Translations under genes and position numbers: made by a program | Shown here: one piece after another, positions 1-9,516 of the stretch | How the letters are laid out: each line of letters opens with the position of its first letter | How positions within the stretch are numbered: position 1 is the first letter of the stretch | Notes under the pieces: model-generated | The model's database searches: none | Seen by the model: the letters and a program-made list of their open reading frames with translations, nothing else | Told to the model about the DNA's origin: nothing | Source of the DNA: Pigoraptor vietnamica | Lineage: Eukaryota > Opisthokonta > Filasterea | DNA: 29,257 nucleotides | Assembly (NCBI GenBank): GCA_943704525.1 | Contig: CALSCQ010000422.1 | Span: 1-29,257, forward strand | Direction: 5' to 3'

Positions 1-1089
1 TTTTCCCCAAGTCGATTTCCCCGTGCGTTCCACTTCGCGCGTGCATCACGACCGTCTGATCGATCCTTCCGAGTGCTCGCTAGCTTCGCAGCATCGACGT
101 TTCGCCTCGTAACAGGGTGAAATCGATCTCCATACGAATTTCATACATTAATAAATTAATAAATTCTGGTTTGTCACACAAATTCTTGGCGCCCTTTTTC
201 CCCTCAAAGTTGTTCAACGGCCCACTCTCATCTCAGATTTCGCTGACTCCTTTCACGCTCCTAATGTTTCCATTATCTTCGTGAGACTGCGAAGTGTCAT
301 TTGCGTGGTGTGCTCGTGAATGTGTCTCAGAATTTGTTTTCGTTTTTGCCGTGCAACGCCATTTAATTTGCAAACTCAGTGTGCCGGCTACGGATGTAGT
401 GTGCAGTTCACTCTCTCACATCTTCGCGGCGTTTGAACTTCCTACAGCGTTTCTGTTCCATGAGGTGACGGAGGAAGTTGGTATACTTGTGCATGCAGTG
501 TCGCTGCGACGTCTGCACGCCTATGACGTTTTCATCAGCTCACTCAGCTCACACTCAGTGCTGACTCGGGACCGTGTTTTTGTTCTCCGCGCAGAACAGC
601 CGAACTATTAAGGCGCATGTGCGTGAGTGAGCATGTGTTCGTCTCATTTTAGCTCGTTTGACCTTGTGACAAGAGGGACACTGCAGTCTGTACATCAGGT
701 CAGTGGTGCGTGATGTACATGTGATCATTCTGCCACGGTGTCAGACGGTCCGTCAAACTGAAGTTGCTGTGTGTAATGTCGGTGTCGTACGTTTCCGTGA
801 ATGGTTTATCACTTACTGTATGTGCTTGTGTTCCGCTGCGTGTACTTCTATGTGTACCCACTGTCGCCTGTTGCTTGCATGCGTTCAGTCATGATCATCT
901 GAGCCTTTCAGTTATATTTCGGTGACTCCCTCGATCTTGATGCCGTCTATGATGTCAGGCATTGCCGGGCAATGTTTTGTTCTATTGTAGACGCCGTGGT
1001 GGTGTGTAGACATGCCGGCACCCCTATTGCATGTGTTGCATGGCCACGTTTGCTGGGGCTGGTCAGTCCGGGCCTCCCCACTGTGAATA
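1..1089. other. No recognisable gene
   Basis: I see no convincing gene here. The open stretches present, such as 294-611 and 703-894, are short, lack an ordinary ATG start or any recognisable motif, and have a GT-rich non-coding look. An AATAAA-like string at about 1086-1091 could be a polyadenylation signal for a rightward transcript, but nothing confirms this. Confidence 0.4.
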
Positions 1090-1506
1090 AATTAGGCATG
1101 TTTTTGGACACTTTTGGACCTAAATGCTGAAACGGTTGAGGCTATGCTAGTCCGGTGATATTGCTAACCAATTACCTACATACCATCCCTAGTAGGTGTG
1201 CTTTGTGCATACATCCACACTAATGGAATGCCTATGTCACCACCTAAATATCAGCCTACGGTTTGAAGTCTCTGCCTAATAAACACCTACTACACGTTCT
1301 GGTGTAGGACTATGGTGGGCATGTGAGCGTAGGCCTCGCATTAGACTGTGTACGCGATGGGGCCACCTATGACTATGAGTAGGAGTAGCATAGGACCTGT
1401 ACGGCCACTAAGTGTTAGGCATACGAACTATTCATGGCACCTAAAGTCGCAGCCCTCAAAAAGGGTAGCCCTACGACGTAGCACCTAATATAGGGTACTT
1501 TAGGCC
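1090..1506. repeat. CCTA/TAGG-punctuated non-coding block
   Basis: The tetranucleotide CCTA or its complement TAGG occurs about 20 times in roughly 415 bases, where about 3 would be expected by chance. The copies fall every 15-25 bases in both orientations, usually as (A/G)CCTA or TAGG(C/A). The block contains an exact 10-bp inverted repeat (TAGTAGGTGT at 1190-1199 and its complement at 1283-1292). It lies just upstream of the BAH-domain gene. No coding potential is visible. It could be a decayed short-repeat array or a cluster of binding sites; neither is established. Confidence 0.55.
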
Positions 1507-1573
1507 ATGGTCGGACTTCCTGACGGCTCCGCCCGTCATCCTGCTTCCAAGCGTGCCGCAAGTCGGCAAGTCG

Positions 1574-2166
1574 ATGCTTCAGCTGCGCAAGGATGACACG
1601 GTCATGGTCATTGTCCACTACTACGACGAGCACGGCAACATGACGACTGGCGAACAACCTGCTCTCGTGCGCACGGTCAAGAAGCGCGAGGATAGGGTCG
1701 TCGTCGAGTGGCTCTACAGACGGCGCGACATCACCAGTTGCATCATCGGCGGCGCGAACAATCGGCGCATCAGGGTCGACGAGTCCATCGGCAAACAAGA
1801 GGTCTTGCGCAGCAGCCACTTTGACGAGTTCCCGCTCTCGTGCGTCAACCGCTACTGCACCGTCCAAACGCTCGCCGAATTCCTTGCCACAGAGGACCGC
1901 GCGAACGCCCGACGGAATTCTACACGCGCAAGAATGCCCTCCTCCACGTTCTCCCCGGCCATAACTATGCGCTCTCAAACCTCAAGAAGATTGCGTGCAT
2001 CGGTTGCGGTCAAGTCGTTTCCGCCGAGGGTCAAGACCACATCGTTTGCAAGTGCGGTCGCGTCTCGCACTGGTCGTGCGTCGTCGAGAAGAACAACAAC
2101 CCGCGGCTCGGGGGAAGGCGGCGCATCCACTCTCTTTGCTGCATGGACATTGAGAGCCGCATTTAA
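1574..2166 (+). pseudogene. BAH-domain protein with C-terminal zinc motif, frame-disrupted
   Basis: The first frame, opening at an ATG at 1574 (or further upstream through an intron), encodes a stretch resembling a BAH (bromo-adjacent homology) domain. It contains VVVEWLYRRRDI and the family-typical pattern SSHFDEFPLSCVNRYCTV. A second frame, taking over near 1915, continues with FYTRKNALLHV and then a probable zinc-binding region with C-x2-C (CIGCGQ), C-x-C (CKCG), H-x2-C (HWSC) and a final CC pair. BAH plus PHD/RING-like zinc modules are typical of chromatin readers, so a nuclear host protein is likely. The frame change suggests a pseudogene, a sequencing error or a very short intron. It is GC-rich like the other host genes. 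The long open frame on the opposite strand is its shadow. Confidence 0.5.
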
Positions 2167-2399
2167 TGCGTGCGATTGCGCGTCAATGAAATGGTCGTTT
2201 GATTGAGTCATTGTCAACACTGTCATGTGTCAACTCAAAGCATCTCAAAAATTCAAAAATTGCGCCTTTTTTTTTTCAAGACAACATCCGGGGTAGATCG
2301 GGTACACGGTGTCCGCCACGTGCTCCATTTTTTGCCTGTTAGTGGAGTCGATGGACACACGTCTATGATTTAAGCTGATCCGACATCTATTTCGCCTGT

Positions 2400-2501
2400 T
2401 TCTATTCCTCTTTTCTTCGTTCTCTTCTCAATTTTTCTCTCTCTCCCTCTCTACCTCTTTCCCATACTCACTCGCAAACTTTTCAACTGTTCGCTCTTAA
2501 A
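2400..2501 (+). promoter_or_regulatory. Pyrimidine-rich leader/promoter region
   Basis: A CT-rich run (TCTCTCTCTCCCTCTCTACC at about 2437-2456) precedes the ATG at 2502. A similar pyrimidine-rich leader, read on the other strand, precedes the paralogous gene that starts at 7087. No TATA box is evident. The regulatory role is inferred only from this shared placement. Confidence 0.3.
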
Positions 2502-3923
2502 ATGGAGGTCGATGACGTTGAAATAACCTTCATCAAGTCTGTGAACTGAAGGAGAGGGCCGCCGAAGCCGCTCTGAAGAACTTTGGCGAGACGCGCGGCA
2601 AGGGTCTCGCGGAGCGCATTGAGCGTCGTCTCGAAGCCGTCATCACTGATGCTCTCGATAAGATACGGGAGGAAATTGCCGCCGAGTTGAACGAAACCTT
2701 CGCACTTGCCGCGGTATGTGTGTGTATGTGACTCTATTCTTCTTCTTCATCCTTCAAAACCTTCGCTTACTCTTGTCCTCACTCAATCTTCTACTCCATT
2801 TTCTAAGGACTCTTTGTCAGCGAAGCACCCCAGCGACACGAACCTCGCAACGCCTCCCTCGAAGCGCATGTGCTGATGGCCACGCCCACGGTCGAAGGTG
2901 GTGTGATGGAAGAGAGCGTCGAGGATGAGGAGGAGGAGGCGGTGGTTCTTATGAACGACGCCAATGACTCCCCTCGCTACTTTTCGATCGCCAAAGCCGG
3001 GCTGCGGTTCACGAACCCCGACGTGCCGCCGGCAGTTGGACTGCATAAGCTCGTCTCGTCGGCGTCGATGGAGGTCATGCAAAAGCTGAGCTTGAAGAAC
3101 TGCGGCACGTTGACTGCGACGCGCTTTACCGACGACCCATTGCCCGAGAAGCACAAGGACCCTACGTTCATCCCCATTCGTCCGCCGACGATCACGGGCT
3201 TCGAGAAGGAGGTGCCGGAGGATGCTACGAGCGTCACAGTCAAGGGCGTGTTGTGGTCGATCGACCTCTTCTACGCGTACAAGGAATTTCTCAACCGCAC
3301 CCTTCACCTCAAGAATTCGATCGGGCGCATGAAGAAGGATCTCGCCGAGGTTTCGTCCGATCTCGTCGATAAGCTCTTCACGCGCCCCATCGATTCGCTT
3401 CTGAACGAGAGCGGACGGCGCAGGTTTACGGTCGAGGATGCGCTCTCTATCCTCTCGTCGACGCCGGCATCGCTACTTCGACATCGAGAACCCGACGATC
3501 GAGGCCATTGTGCTGCAACTCAATGCGGCTGCGAACGGGAGCACCGTCTTCAAGCTCTTCGTGGATGACTGTGAGGACTACACGCCCACGTCGAAGATTC
3601 CGGAGTTCTTCTCAACTGCGCCGCCGAAGGTCGCTATTTTTCAAGCGAAAAAGCTCTGGACGATCGTGCACCTCACGTCGACGCAAGTCTACAACATCTA
3701 TTCGCAAGGGCGGCGCGAGGTGATTGCTCCGCTGCAGGATTTGCTTCCGGGCAACCACGAGAAGACGTTCACCTCATTTGAAATGAGTGCCTCGAAGCCC
3801 TCCAACGACGAATACTTCCTCATGGCGCTCCGCGACATCCTCGTCAAGAAGATATTGGGGAAGGGAGCGGAGAAAGACTACGAAGGTTTTATTCGCGACG
3901 TCATTGTCGGTCTTATGGCTTGA
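2502..3923 (+). pseudogene. Decayed paralog of the three-exon gene at 5395-7087
   Basis: This is a member of a protein family I do not recognise, with an intact relative on the opposite strand 1.5 kb away. Shared stretches include KNSIGRMKKDL (KNSIGRMRDDL in the relative), LVDKLFTRP (LVDTLFELD) and the order VLWSIDLF (YVWSLDLL). An alanine/glutamate-rich helical segment (about 2546-2713) matches the coiled-coil first exon of the relative. It is followed by a GTATGTG donor at 2714 and a CTAAG acceptor at 2806. The frame changes between the opening ATG peptide and the helical segment, after the intron, and near 3475 just before RYFDIENP. The relative reads through all equivalent points, so this copy is probably a pseudogene. 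An unusual exon structure is less likely. The last frame ends at 3923. Confidence 0.6.
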
Positions 3924-3930
3924 ACGCGAC

Positions 3931-4030
3931 TCATTCTCGCTCTCTCGTCTCTCTCTTCCTCTCCCCTTTTCTCCTCTTCCTCTCCTCTTCCTCTCCTCTT
4001 CCTCTCCCTCTCCCTCTCTCTCACCTTTTT
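3931..4030. repeat. CT-rich microsatellite
   Basis: Imperfect tandem copies of CTCTTCCTCTC-type units run for about 100 bases after the stop of the decayed paralog. It is low-complexity host DNA in the short gap before the protease gene. Confidence 0.75.
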
Positions 4031-4113
4031 CTCAAACTCAAAAAAAAATACAACACAAAAGTATACAGTCTCAAAATTTTATCTTTACATTGTGTAATTG
4101 TGTAAAATAGTGA

Positions 4114-5011
4114 ATGTCGTACTATATGTACTGTCTTTCTAACCTCCTGAAGGAGTGGCTTATGCCCGCGACTACTGTTGTGGAGTATAAGAAGAGTGAA
4201 AAAGTAGAAGTAGAATTAGAAGGTGAAGACTGCAGACGCGCTTTTGGGTGGAAGAGGCCGAGTGCAAGACCCTCTAAAATCCTGAGGTGGAGGACACTCT
4301 ACGAAATGACAAGTCCCAATGATACTGCTGCTACTCTTCCCTTGACGCTTCTGCTTTCAAACCTCCCTCCAATTTTTGACCAAGGGAAACTTGGAAGTTG
4401 CACGGCGAATGCCATTTGCTTTTCATTGGAGTATGCAGAAATCAAGCAAGGAGAGGTCGGCAAAGATAAGAGTGTCAATCAAAAGTCTCGCCTCTTCGTC
4501 TACTATAACGAGAGGGACATGGAGGGAAGTGAGGGCGAAGATAAGGGTGCGTCGATAAAGGACGGCATAAAGAGCGTATATGACGTTGGCGTGTGTGAGG
4601 AGCCCCTGTGGCCCTACCTCGTTGAAAAGTTCAAAGAAAAACCCCCGCAAGTTGCATACGACAATGCCACTTCACACAAGTCCATTGATTATGGTTATCC
4701 ACGTGGATATGAGGTTGGACTCCATGAAGAAAGTATTGAGTGACGGCTACCCCTTTGTCTTTGGCATTGACGTGTACGAATCTTTCATGACAGTGAGTGG
4801 CGGAGAGATACCAATGCCCAACGTTGAGAAAGAAAAACTGCTGGGGGGTCACGCACTCTGCTGCGTGGGTTATGACGACGAGAAGAGGAGGTTCAAATTT
4901 GCAAACAGTTGGGGAGAGAAGTGGGGAGAAGGCGGGTTTGGGACAATTCCATACGAATATCTCCTAAGCAGCATGGCAGAAGACTTTTGGGTAATTACAA
5001 AAATGGAATAA
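4114..5011 (+). pseudogene. Papain-family (C1) cysteine protease, split over two frames
   Basis: This encodes a C1-type protease of about 300 residues. The first part has FGWKRP near its start, then the active-site block DQGKLGSCTANAICF holding the catalytic cysteine, and later SRLFVYYNERDMEG and GASIKDGIKSVYDVGVCEE. The second part has LGGHALCCVGYDDE with the catalytic histidine and FANSWGEKWGEGGFG with the catalytic asparagine. All three parts of the catalytic signature are therefore present. The coding signal passes from one frame to another around 4700, so the gene is either broken or carries a sequence error. There is no obvious signal peptide. The start may be the ATG at 4114 or the one at 4162. 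This subgroup occurs in bacteria, amoebae and giant viruses. Here it sits between two copies of a host gene family, so I treat it as host. Confidence 0.7.
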
Positions 5012-5029
5012 GTGCGGGAAAAGAGGAAT

Positions 5030-5300
5030 AAGTGTTATAGATAGAGGCGTTTGTATTATTCAGATTGATTGGTAGAGAGGTGAATATAAATTAAATAGAT
5101 TGATTGATAGAGAGAGGTGAATAAACGATAGGTAGATAAATGGATACAGAGAATAAATTGATTTGAACAAGTAGATAAATTGATAGAGACGCATATAGAA
5201 AGCTGGAGGAATAGATTGAAATATCTGCCTATCTACCAATGCACATATCTACCTCCACCTATCTACCTAACTCCTAACCACCCACTTATCTACTCAAATT
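5030..5300. repeat. GATA-rich tract followed by TATC-rich tract
   Basis: The first two thirds (about 5030-5215) are full of TAGATAGA, GATTGATAG and GTAGATAAAT words. The last third (about 5225-5298) is full of the complementary TATCTACC and CTATCTACC. The two halves could pair into a long imperfect hairpin. The tract fills the gap between two convergent genes, the protease ending at 5011 and the three-exon gene ending at 5395, and may hold both transcript ends. Confidence 0.6.
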
Positions 5301-5394
5301 TACTATCCAACACTTTTTTCTTGTTTTTATGAGGAAACGCAGAACGCAAAGCGCAAAACGAAAAGAGAAAACGCACGCAATACGCTTGTCGCAT

Positions 5395-7087
5395 TTAACT
5401 AGTCGCATTGACGAGCGTCTCGACGAAGGCCGCGATAAAGTCCCTGTGGACAGACTCGCATGCGACGGTCGAAGAGCCTTCGGCACAGTAGACGCCCGGA
5501 GAGAAGAAGAAGTGCCGAAGGCAGTTGAGGAATCCCTCGTCGTTCGTCATAGTCATAGTTTTGCCGGCCACCGTCGTAATCGTATCCTTCAAATCGTCGC
5601 GGAAGACTGTCGGAGCAAGCTTCTCGTCGCCCGTAAAGAGGTGGAAGGGCTTCTCGACAACACCCTCGTCAGTTTCATCGTCAGCGGGATTGAAGACCGC
5701 CACCCACGTCACGTCGACGGCGTTCTCGCTCATCTTCAACGGGAGAAACGCAAAATAGTCGCAGTCCGCCTTGTCGCTCGTGTTCCCCAAGTGTGTCATC
5801 GTGCGCCACATGTCTTCGACACTCTCGGGGATCATTACGATGATTTTGCGGTTCTCCTCCTCGCAGAACGCGTTGAGCACTTTCACGACGTGGACAAACA
5901 CCTCCTCGCGAATCTTGAAATACCGCGAAGTCGAATCGAGGAGTGCAAAAACGTCGCGCGCGGTGAAGGTCGTACCCTCGAACTCGATGTTGAGGTCGAG
6001 CTCGAAGAGTGTGTCGACGAGTTCGCCGTTAAGTTCAGAGAGGTCGTCGCGCATACGACCAATCGAGTTCTTGACCCTGTGGAGGCGCGCCATAAAAGCG
6101 TGGTACTCCGCGAGCAAGTCGAGGCTCCAGACGTAGCGCTTCTTGAACACGCGGGCACCGTTCTTCCCATCACGTCGGGCGGTCTCGACGTCTTTAAGTA
6201 GCTCCGAACTGATCGAGGGAGGACGCACGAAAAGGACGTTTCCGTCGACGGGCGCCGGATCGAAGCGGTCGAACGATGGCGTCAACACGAGCGGCGACTT
6301 CATTCCCGCGAGCTCGGCCACGACGTTCATGGAAGCGTCAGCGACGAGGCGGCGCAGACCTTCGCGCGCATTCATGTTGTTGAACTTGATCTCATTGCTG
6401 CTCGCGTGCACCGTGAAGAGCTTCCTGATCTGGCTCTGGTAGGTCTTCTCCTAGGAACAAAAGAAGACATATTATTGGCACAGTTACACAAATTGCGGAC
6501 AAAAACACAACGTACCGTAAACGTGCACTTCTTAGGAGAAGGCAAGGTTCCGTCGTCTTGAGCTTCACGCCGCCTCTTATTAGCTGGCGGAACGGACGTC
6601 GAGACGAGCGCTGAAGCGAGCACCGCAACGTGCGTCGGCGGAGGAGGAATTTGCGGCTGCTGCTGAGAGATGGGCGAAGGAGGCCGGACCAGCTGCGGGG
6701 TCGAGTGAGCCACAGGGGGCGTCGCAACCACGACGGAAGAGGGGTTCGGCTGCACACACACACAAATGAAAGTCAATAGTTGAAAATGAACGCACATATG
6801 TATATATATGCACATGAATGATGTATTGTACGTACGTTGGGGATGCAAAGACTGTTGCGGAACTCGTCGACGTGCTGAGCAATCTTCAGCTCAAACCCGT
6901 GGATGAGCGCCTGCGAGAGAGTGTGGATGTCCTCTGTGAACTTGTTCGCCGCAGCCCGCATTTCTGCATCGACCTTCTTGAGAGCTTCCGCATACGCGGT
7001 GTCCTTCATCTTCTGCAAGTCTGCATCGAACTTCTTCGCAGCTTCCGCATACGCGGCGTCCTTCAACTGCTGAAGAAGTCCTTCCAT
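5395..7087 (-). CDS. Three-exon host gene of unknown function (513 aa)
   Basis: Exon 1 (7087-6836, 84 codons) begins with MEGLLQQLKDA and is an alanine/lysine/glutamate-rich helix containing two tandem 19-residue repeats. Exon 2 (6749-6516, 78 codons) is rich in proline, serine and glutamine and ends with a basic patch (NKRRR, then PKKCTFT) that could be a nuclear localisation signal. Exon 3 (6450-5395, 351 codons) begins EKTYQSQIRKLFTV and holds the conserved domain with KNSIGRMRDDLSELNGELVD. Both junctions keep the frame with GTACGT-type donors and pyrimidine-rich CAG or TAG acceptors. A decayed paralog lies inverted at 2502-3923. I do not recognise the family; a structural or regulatory nuclear protein is only a guess. 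Starting exon 3 at its first internal GTG would lose the upstream exons. Confidence 0.75.
6451..6515 (-). other. Spliceosomal intron 2 of the 5395-7087 gene
   Basis: This 65-nt intron opens with GTACGTTGTG and closes with TTTTGTTCCTAG. It is in phase 0 and joins KKCTFT to EKTYQSQ. Short GT-AG introns with a GTACGT donor in both cases support a nuclear host gene. Confidence 0.75.
6750..6835 (-). other. Spliceosomal intron 1 of the 5395-7087 gene
   Basis: This 86-nt intron opens with GTACGTACAATAC and closes with a TGTGTGTGTGCAG acceptor. Removing it joins IPN to PNPSS in phase 0. Read-through would add an unrelated hydrophobic tail and soon hit a stop. Confidence 0.75.
6966..7079 (-). repeat. 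Two tandem 57-nt units in exon 1
   Basis: Two adjacent 57-base units encode 19-residue helical repeats of the pattern KD(A/T)AYAEA(A/L)KK(F/V)DA(D/E). The first 43 bases of each unit are very similar and the rest has drifted. The frame is preserved, as expected for internal growth of a coiled coil. Confidence 0.7.
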
Positions 7088-7522
7088 TTTCGACGATGAA
7101 AAGAGCAAGGGATGGGCAATAGATGGTGTTTCTAAGAAAAAGGTAGTAGAAGAGAGAAATAGAGAGACAAAAGAAAAAAAATGAAAATAGAGAAGAGACA
7201 AAACGAAATGAGAAGTGCGATGTGCCGTCCAAAAGCGCAAAATGATGTGGGTGGGTTAAACACGCTCCCTTACGTACTATTGACGAAATAAATTTTTGAG
7301 CGCTTTTTCTTTGTATGAAAATGTATTGATTTTTGAACATTGTTGCTACGTAATAAAGTAATATTAACCGCTCACAAAAATTTCCTGTAAAGAAATCTGT
7401 CACTGGATTCCCAGTACTTGTGTTTGCTGTCACAATGTCCTTCAAGTTACAGACTTGCTCGGGACGACTGTGATGTTGTTGTTAAGTACCATGTTGGTAT
7501 ACTGTATGACAATAAAAATGTT
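7088..7522. other. Host promoter and left junction zone
   Basis: The first 150 bases upstream of the 7087 start are pyrimidine-rich on the gene strand and are probably its leader. Base composition then turns AT-rich, and from about 7300 the sequence looks like the virus-derived part. No gene, tRNA or clear terminal repeat is visible, so the left edge of the element can only be placed between about 7250 and 7520. Confidence 0.4.
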
Positions 7523-8179
7523 TCATACATCGTCAAAACTGTTCACACTTCCGTCTCTAAGATACCAGTAAATTGGCCGCCCGTTGTTTCGGTTCTTGAA
7601 GTTTGCGATAAACACACCATAAGTGCCACCCGTTGCATAATCAACCATCTCCGTAAACTGCTGCTTGGGAATGGTTGAAGCATACTCTTCGTACAAAATT
7701 TGCAAACTTTTGCCATTCACTGGCCGAAATGCGATCAACCCATCGACATTTTCGCGATAAGTTGTACTAACTCCAGTCAGTTTCTGTGTTAACAATATAA
7801 TGCTCACTTTGCTATGTCTCCCCCTTGTTGCAATGCGAATATTAATGATGTGGGATGACTTGAAATGCTCTTCAGATACGACATCATCAAGAATGATCCA
7901 TGTGTCTTCATCGTCCTCGACATTGTTGAAAATGTGTTCGAGCCTCTCATCATCCCACTCGGAGAACTTGTGAGTGTGAGGTAAGATAATGCATTTCCAT
8001 TTTGGATCTACATCAATGGTCGTGCTGAAAACATAGACTTTGTCGAACTGTCCTCTCCAAAGCTTGATGAGTAAGTTGAGGAGGAGAGACGTTTTGCCTG
8101 AACAACGGGCACCTGCAATGAGCAGACAAAATGGTTTAGACGGCAGCCAATCGTTATGACACTTTGCTGTTGCATCCAT
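7523..8179 (-). CDS. A32/FtsK-type genome-packaging ATPase
   Basis: A 218-residue protein with a Walker A loop GARCSGKT at residues 23-30, a Walker B WIILDD at 94-99, and a downstream IILLTQKL segment fitting the sensor region of the A32-like packaging ATPases of Polintons, virophages and giant viruses. These enzymes pump DNA into the capsid. The length is normal for the Polinton group. The ATG at 8179 is clear and directly precedes a plausible N-terminus. It is the leftmost gene of the element and reads leftward like most of the module. Confidence 0.85.
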   Translation of the reverse strand: MDATAKCHNDWLPSKPFCLLIAGARCSGKTSLLLNLLIKLWRGQFDKVYVFSTTIDVDPKWKCIILPHTHKFSEWDDERLEHIFNNVEDDEDTWIILDDVVSEEHFKSSHIINIRIATRGRHSKVSIILLTQKLTGVSTTYRENVDGLIAFRPVNGKSLQILYEEYASTIPKQQFTEMVDYATGGTYGVFIANFKNRNNGRPIYWYLRDGSVNSFDDV

Positions 8180-8237
8180 TCAACTCACGTTCGTTTACTA
8201 AATGCTCACAAAATTTTGTTGAGTAGACATTTGTTAA

Positions 8238-8600
8238 CTAGATTGTCCATAAGGACGGAGAGAACAGGGTGAAAGATGTGTACTTGAAATCATCCTCGAG
8301 AGGATTTGTATAGTTCCTTTCGATGTTTTCGAAAGCTTTGTCGATGCCAAAGATCGCTAAGCCGTGCAAGAACATCTTTAGCAACGTATCTTTCCGCTCC
8401 CTTTTCTCCGTCATGTTCATATGCTTGCGATGTGCAACTGTCTGATTGGGCGGTTTTGGTAACATTTTCAACGTTTCGTTTATGATTGGATCTCGGTGCT
8501 CATTCAGCAATCCAGTCACCACACTTGTAAGGACACTACTTTTGTTTGATTGCTGAGAACCAATAGGTACCAGTCGACAGCCTTTGTTTGCAACAGGCAT
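8238..8600 (-). CDS. Unknown small protein upstream of the packaging ATPase
   Basis: About 120 residues from the ATG at 8600 (MPVANKGCRLV). The frame is open further upstream, but that part covers an AT-rich, promoter-like stretch and would overlap the divergent gene. The protein is basic in the middle (HRKHMNMTEKRERK) with a C-terminal helix and an aromatic end. I do not recognise it. It lies 58 bases upstream of the ATPase on the same strand, so the two may be co-expressed and related to virion assembly, by position only. Confidence 0.5.
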   Translation of the reverse strand: MPVANKGCRLVPIGSQQSNKSSVLTSVVTGLLNEHRDPIINETLKMLPKPPNQTVAHRKHMNMTEKRERKDTLLKMFLHGLAIFGIDKAFENIERNYTNPLEDDFKYTSFTLFSPSLWTI

Positions 8601-8655
8601 TTGCAGTGAATAATATATTAGCAACAATATATTATAGTTCATTGATTGAAAATTC
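8601..8655. promoter_or_regulatory. AT-rich divergent promoter candidate
   Basis: A 55-base gap between two divergent genes contains two AATATATTA-type strings that could serve as TATA elements for both directions. There is no experimental support. Confidence 0.35.
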
Positions 8656-9466
8656 ATGTCGTTCTTTTCATCCCTGGAAAGTTTGGGCTCGAGCTTGGGG
8701 CGATCTTTGAGTAGTGGTTTGCGCACAATTGCATCGCCTTTCTCCTCTGCTCTTTCTCGGTCTCAAGAACCGCATTTCCACCCTGGAAAGCATTCCAACA
8801 CAAAACGCATACAGAGCAGTGAGTACTCCAAGTATTGCATCAAGTGCTGCATCCAATATTTCGCGATCGACCAGGAGTGCAATACCCCTCATGGAGCGCA
8901 ATGTGGAGAGTTTACCATCCAATATTCGACCCTTTTCAACAACCGCATCGGAAGTGAGTACAATAAGTCGAGCGCCATCGGCCATTTCGGTCACACCAAG
9001 TGTACGTTCAGTTGCTACACAAAGTGCGAGTCGACCCCCCTCTTATTCGAACTTGTCAAGTGTATCATCTGCCATTCCAACAGCTACAATCCAGGAGCGA
9101 CTTTTACAGTTGGGCAAAAAGGGCCTGAATTTGGCAAAGGATGGTGCGATAAAGGTGGGGAAAGAAACATTAGCAGCTGCCCCCGCGGCCGGGATTGGCA
9201 CACTTGGTGATTATTTGAGTAGGGAAAGACAGCAACAGCTGGTGGATGATCTTGCGACCAATCAGGCGTTAAATCAAAATGAAATTGATAATTTGATCGA
9301 AGAGATTGCATCTTTGGAGGCATTGAAGAATGGCGACAGCACGGTGTACGTAAACGACGGGTATCAAGGTAATCCCATACCAATTTACAATGAGGACCCG
9401 GAAATCACAAGGCTGAGACATAAAATTCATGGGACGAGAACTGCTGGTCAGGTTCGATTCGGTTAA
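8656..9466 (+). pseudogene. Serine/alanine-rich virion-type protein gene, looks broken
   Basis: The region encodes a serine-rich, weakly amphipathic beginning (MSFFSSLESLGSSLGRSL), a long low-complexity Ser/Ala/Pro middle, and a C-terminal part with KKGLNLAKDGAIKVGKE, an AAAPAAGIG hydrophobic patch and an acidic helix with NLIEEIASLEALK. An amphipathic start with a basic, hydrophobic rear recalls minor core or membrane-active proteins of adenovirus-like and Polinton virions. That is only an analogy, and I cannot name the family. The gene looks broken, with about one break. It is the only rightward gene of the Polinton-like module. Confidence 0.45.
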
Positions 9467-9516
9467 AGTGAATATAGTGCGAACGACAAAATGCGCATTA
9501 TAAACTCATTAAATTT

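Noticed and set aside
294-611. Possible small gene of 105 codons
   Set aside because: It starts at a non-ATG codon, has no similarity to anything I recognise and sits in GT-rich DNA.
1090-1506. Reading the TAGG words as interstitial telomere repeats
   Set aside because: The words are spaced by unrelated bases and occur in both orientations, with no tandem TTAGGG run.
1415-1978. Open frame of 187 codons on the minus strand
   Set aside because: It is antisense to the BAH-domain coding sequence, shows no motif, and follows from the third-position GC bias of that gene.
5329-6201. Long rightward frame of 290 codons
   Set aside because: It is the mirror of exon 3 of the leftward gene, whose splice sites and paralog show which strand is coding.
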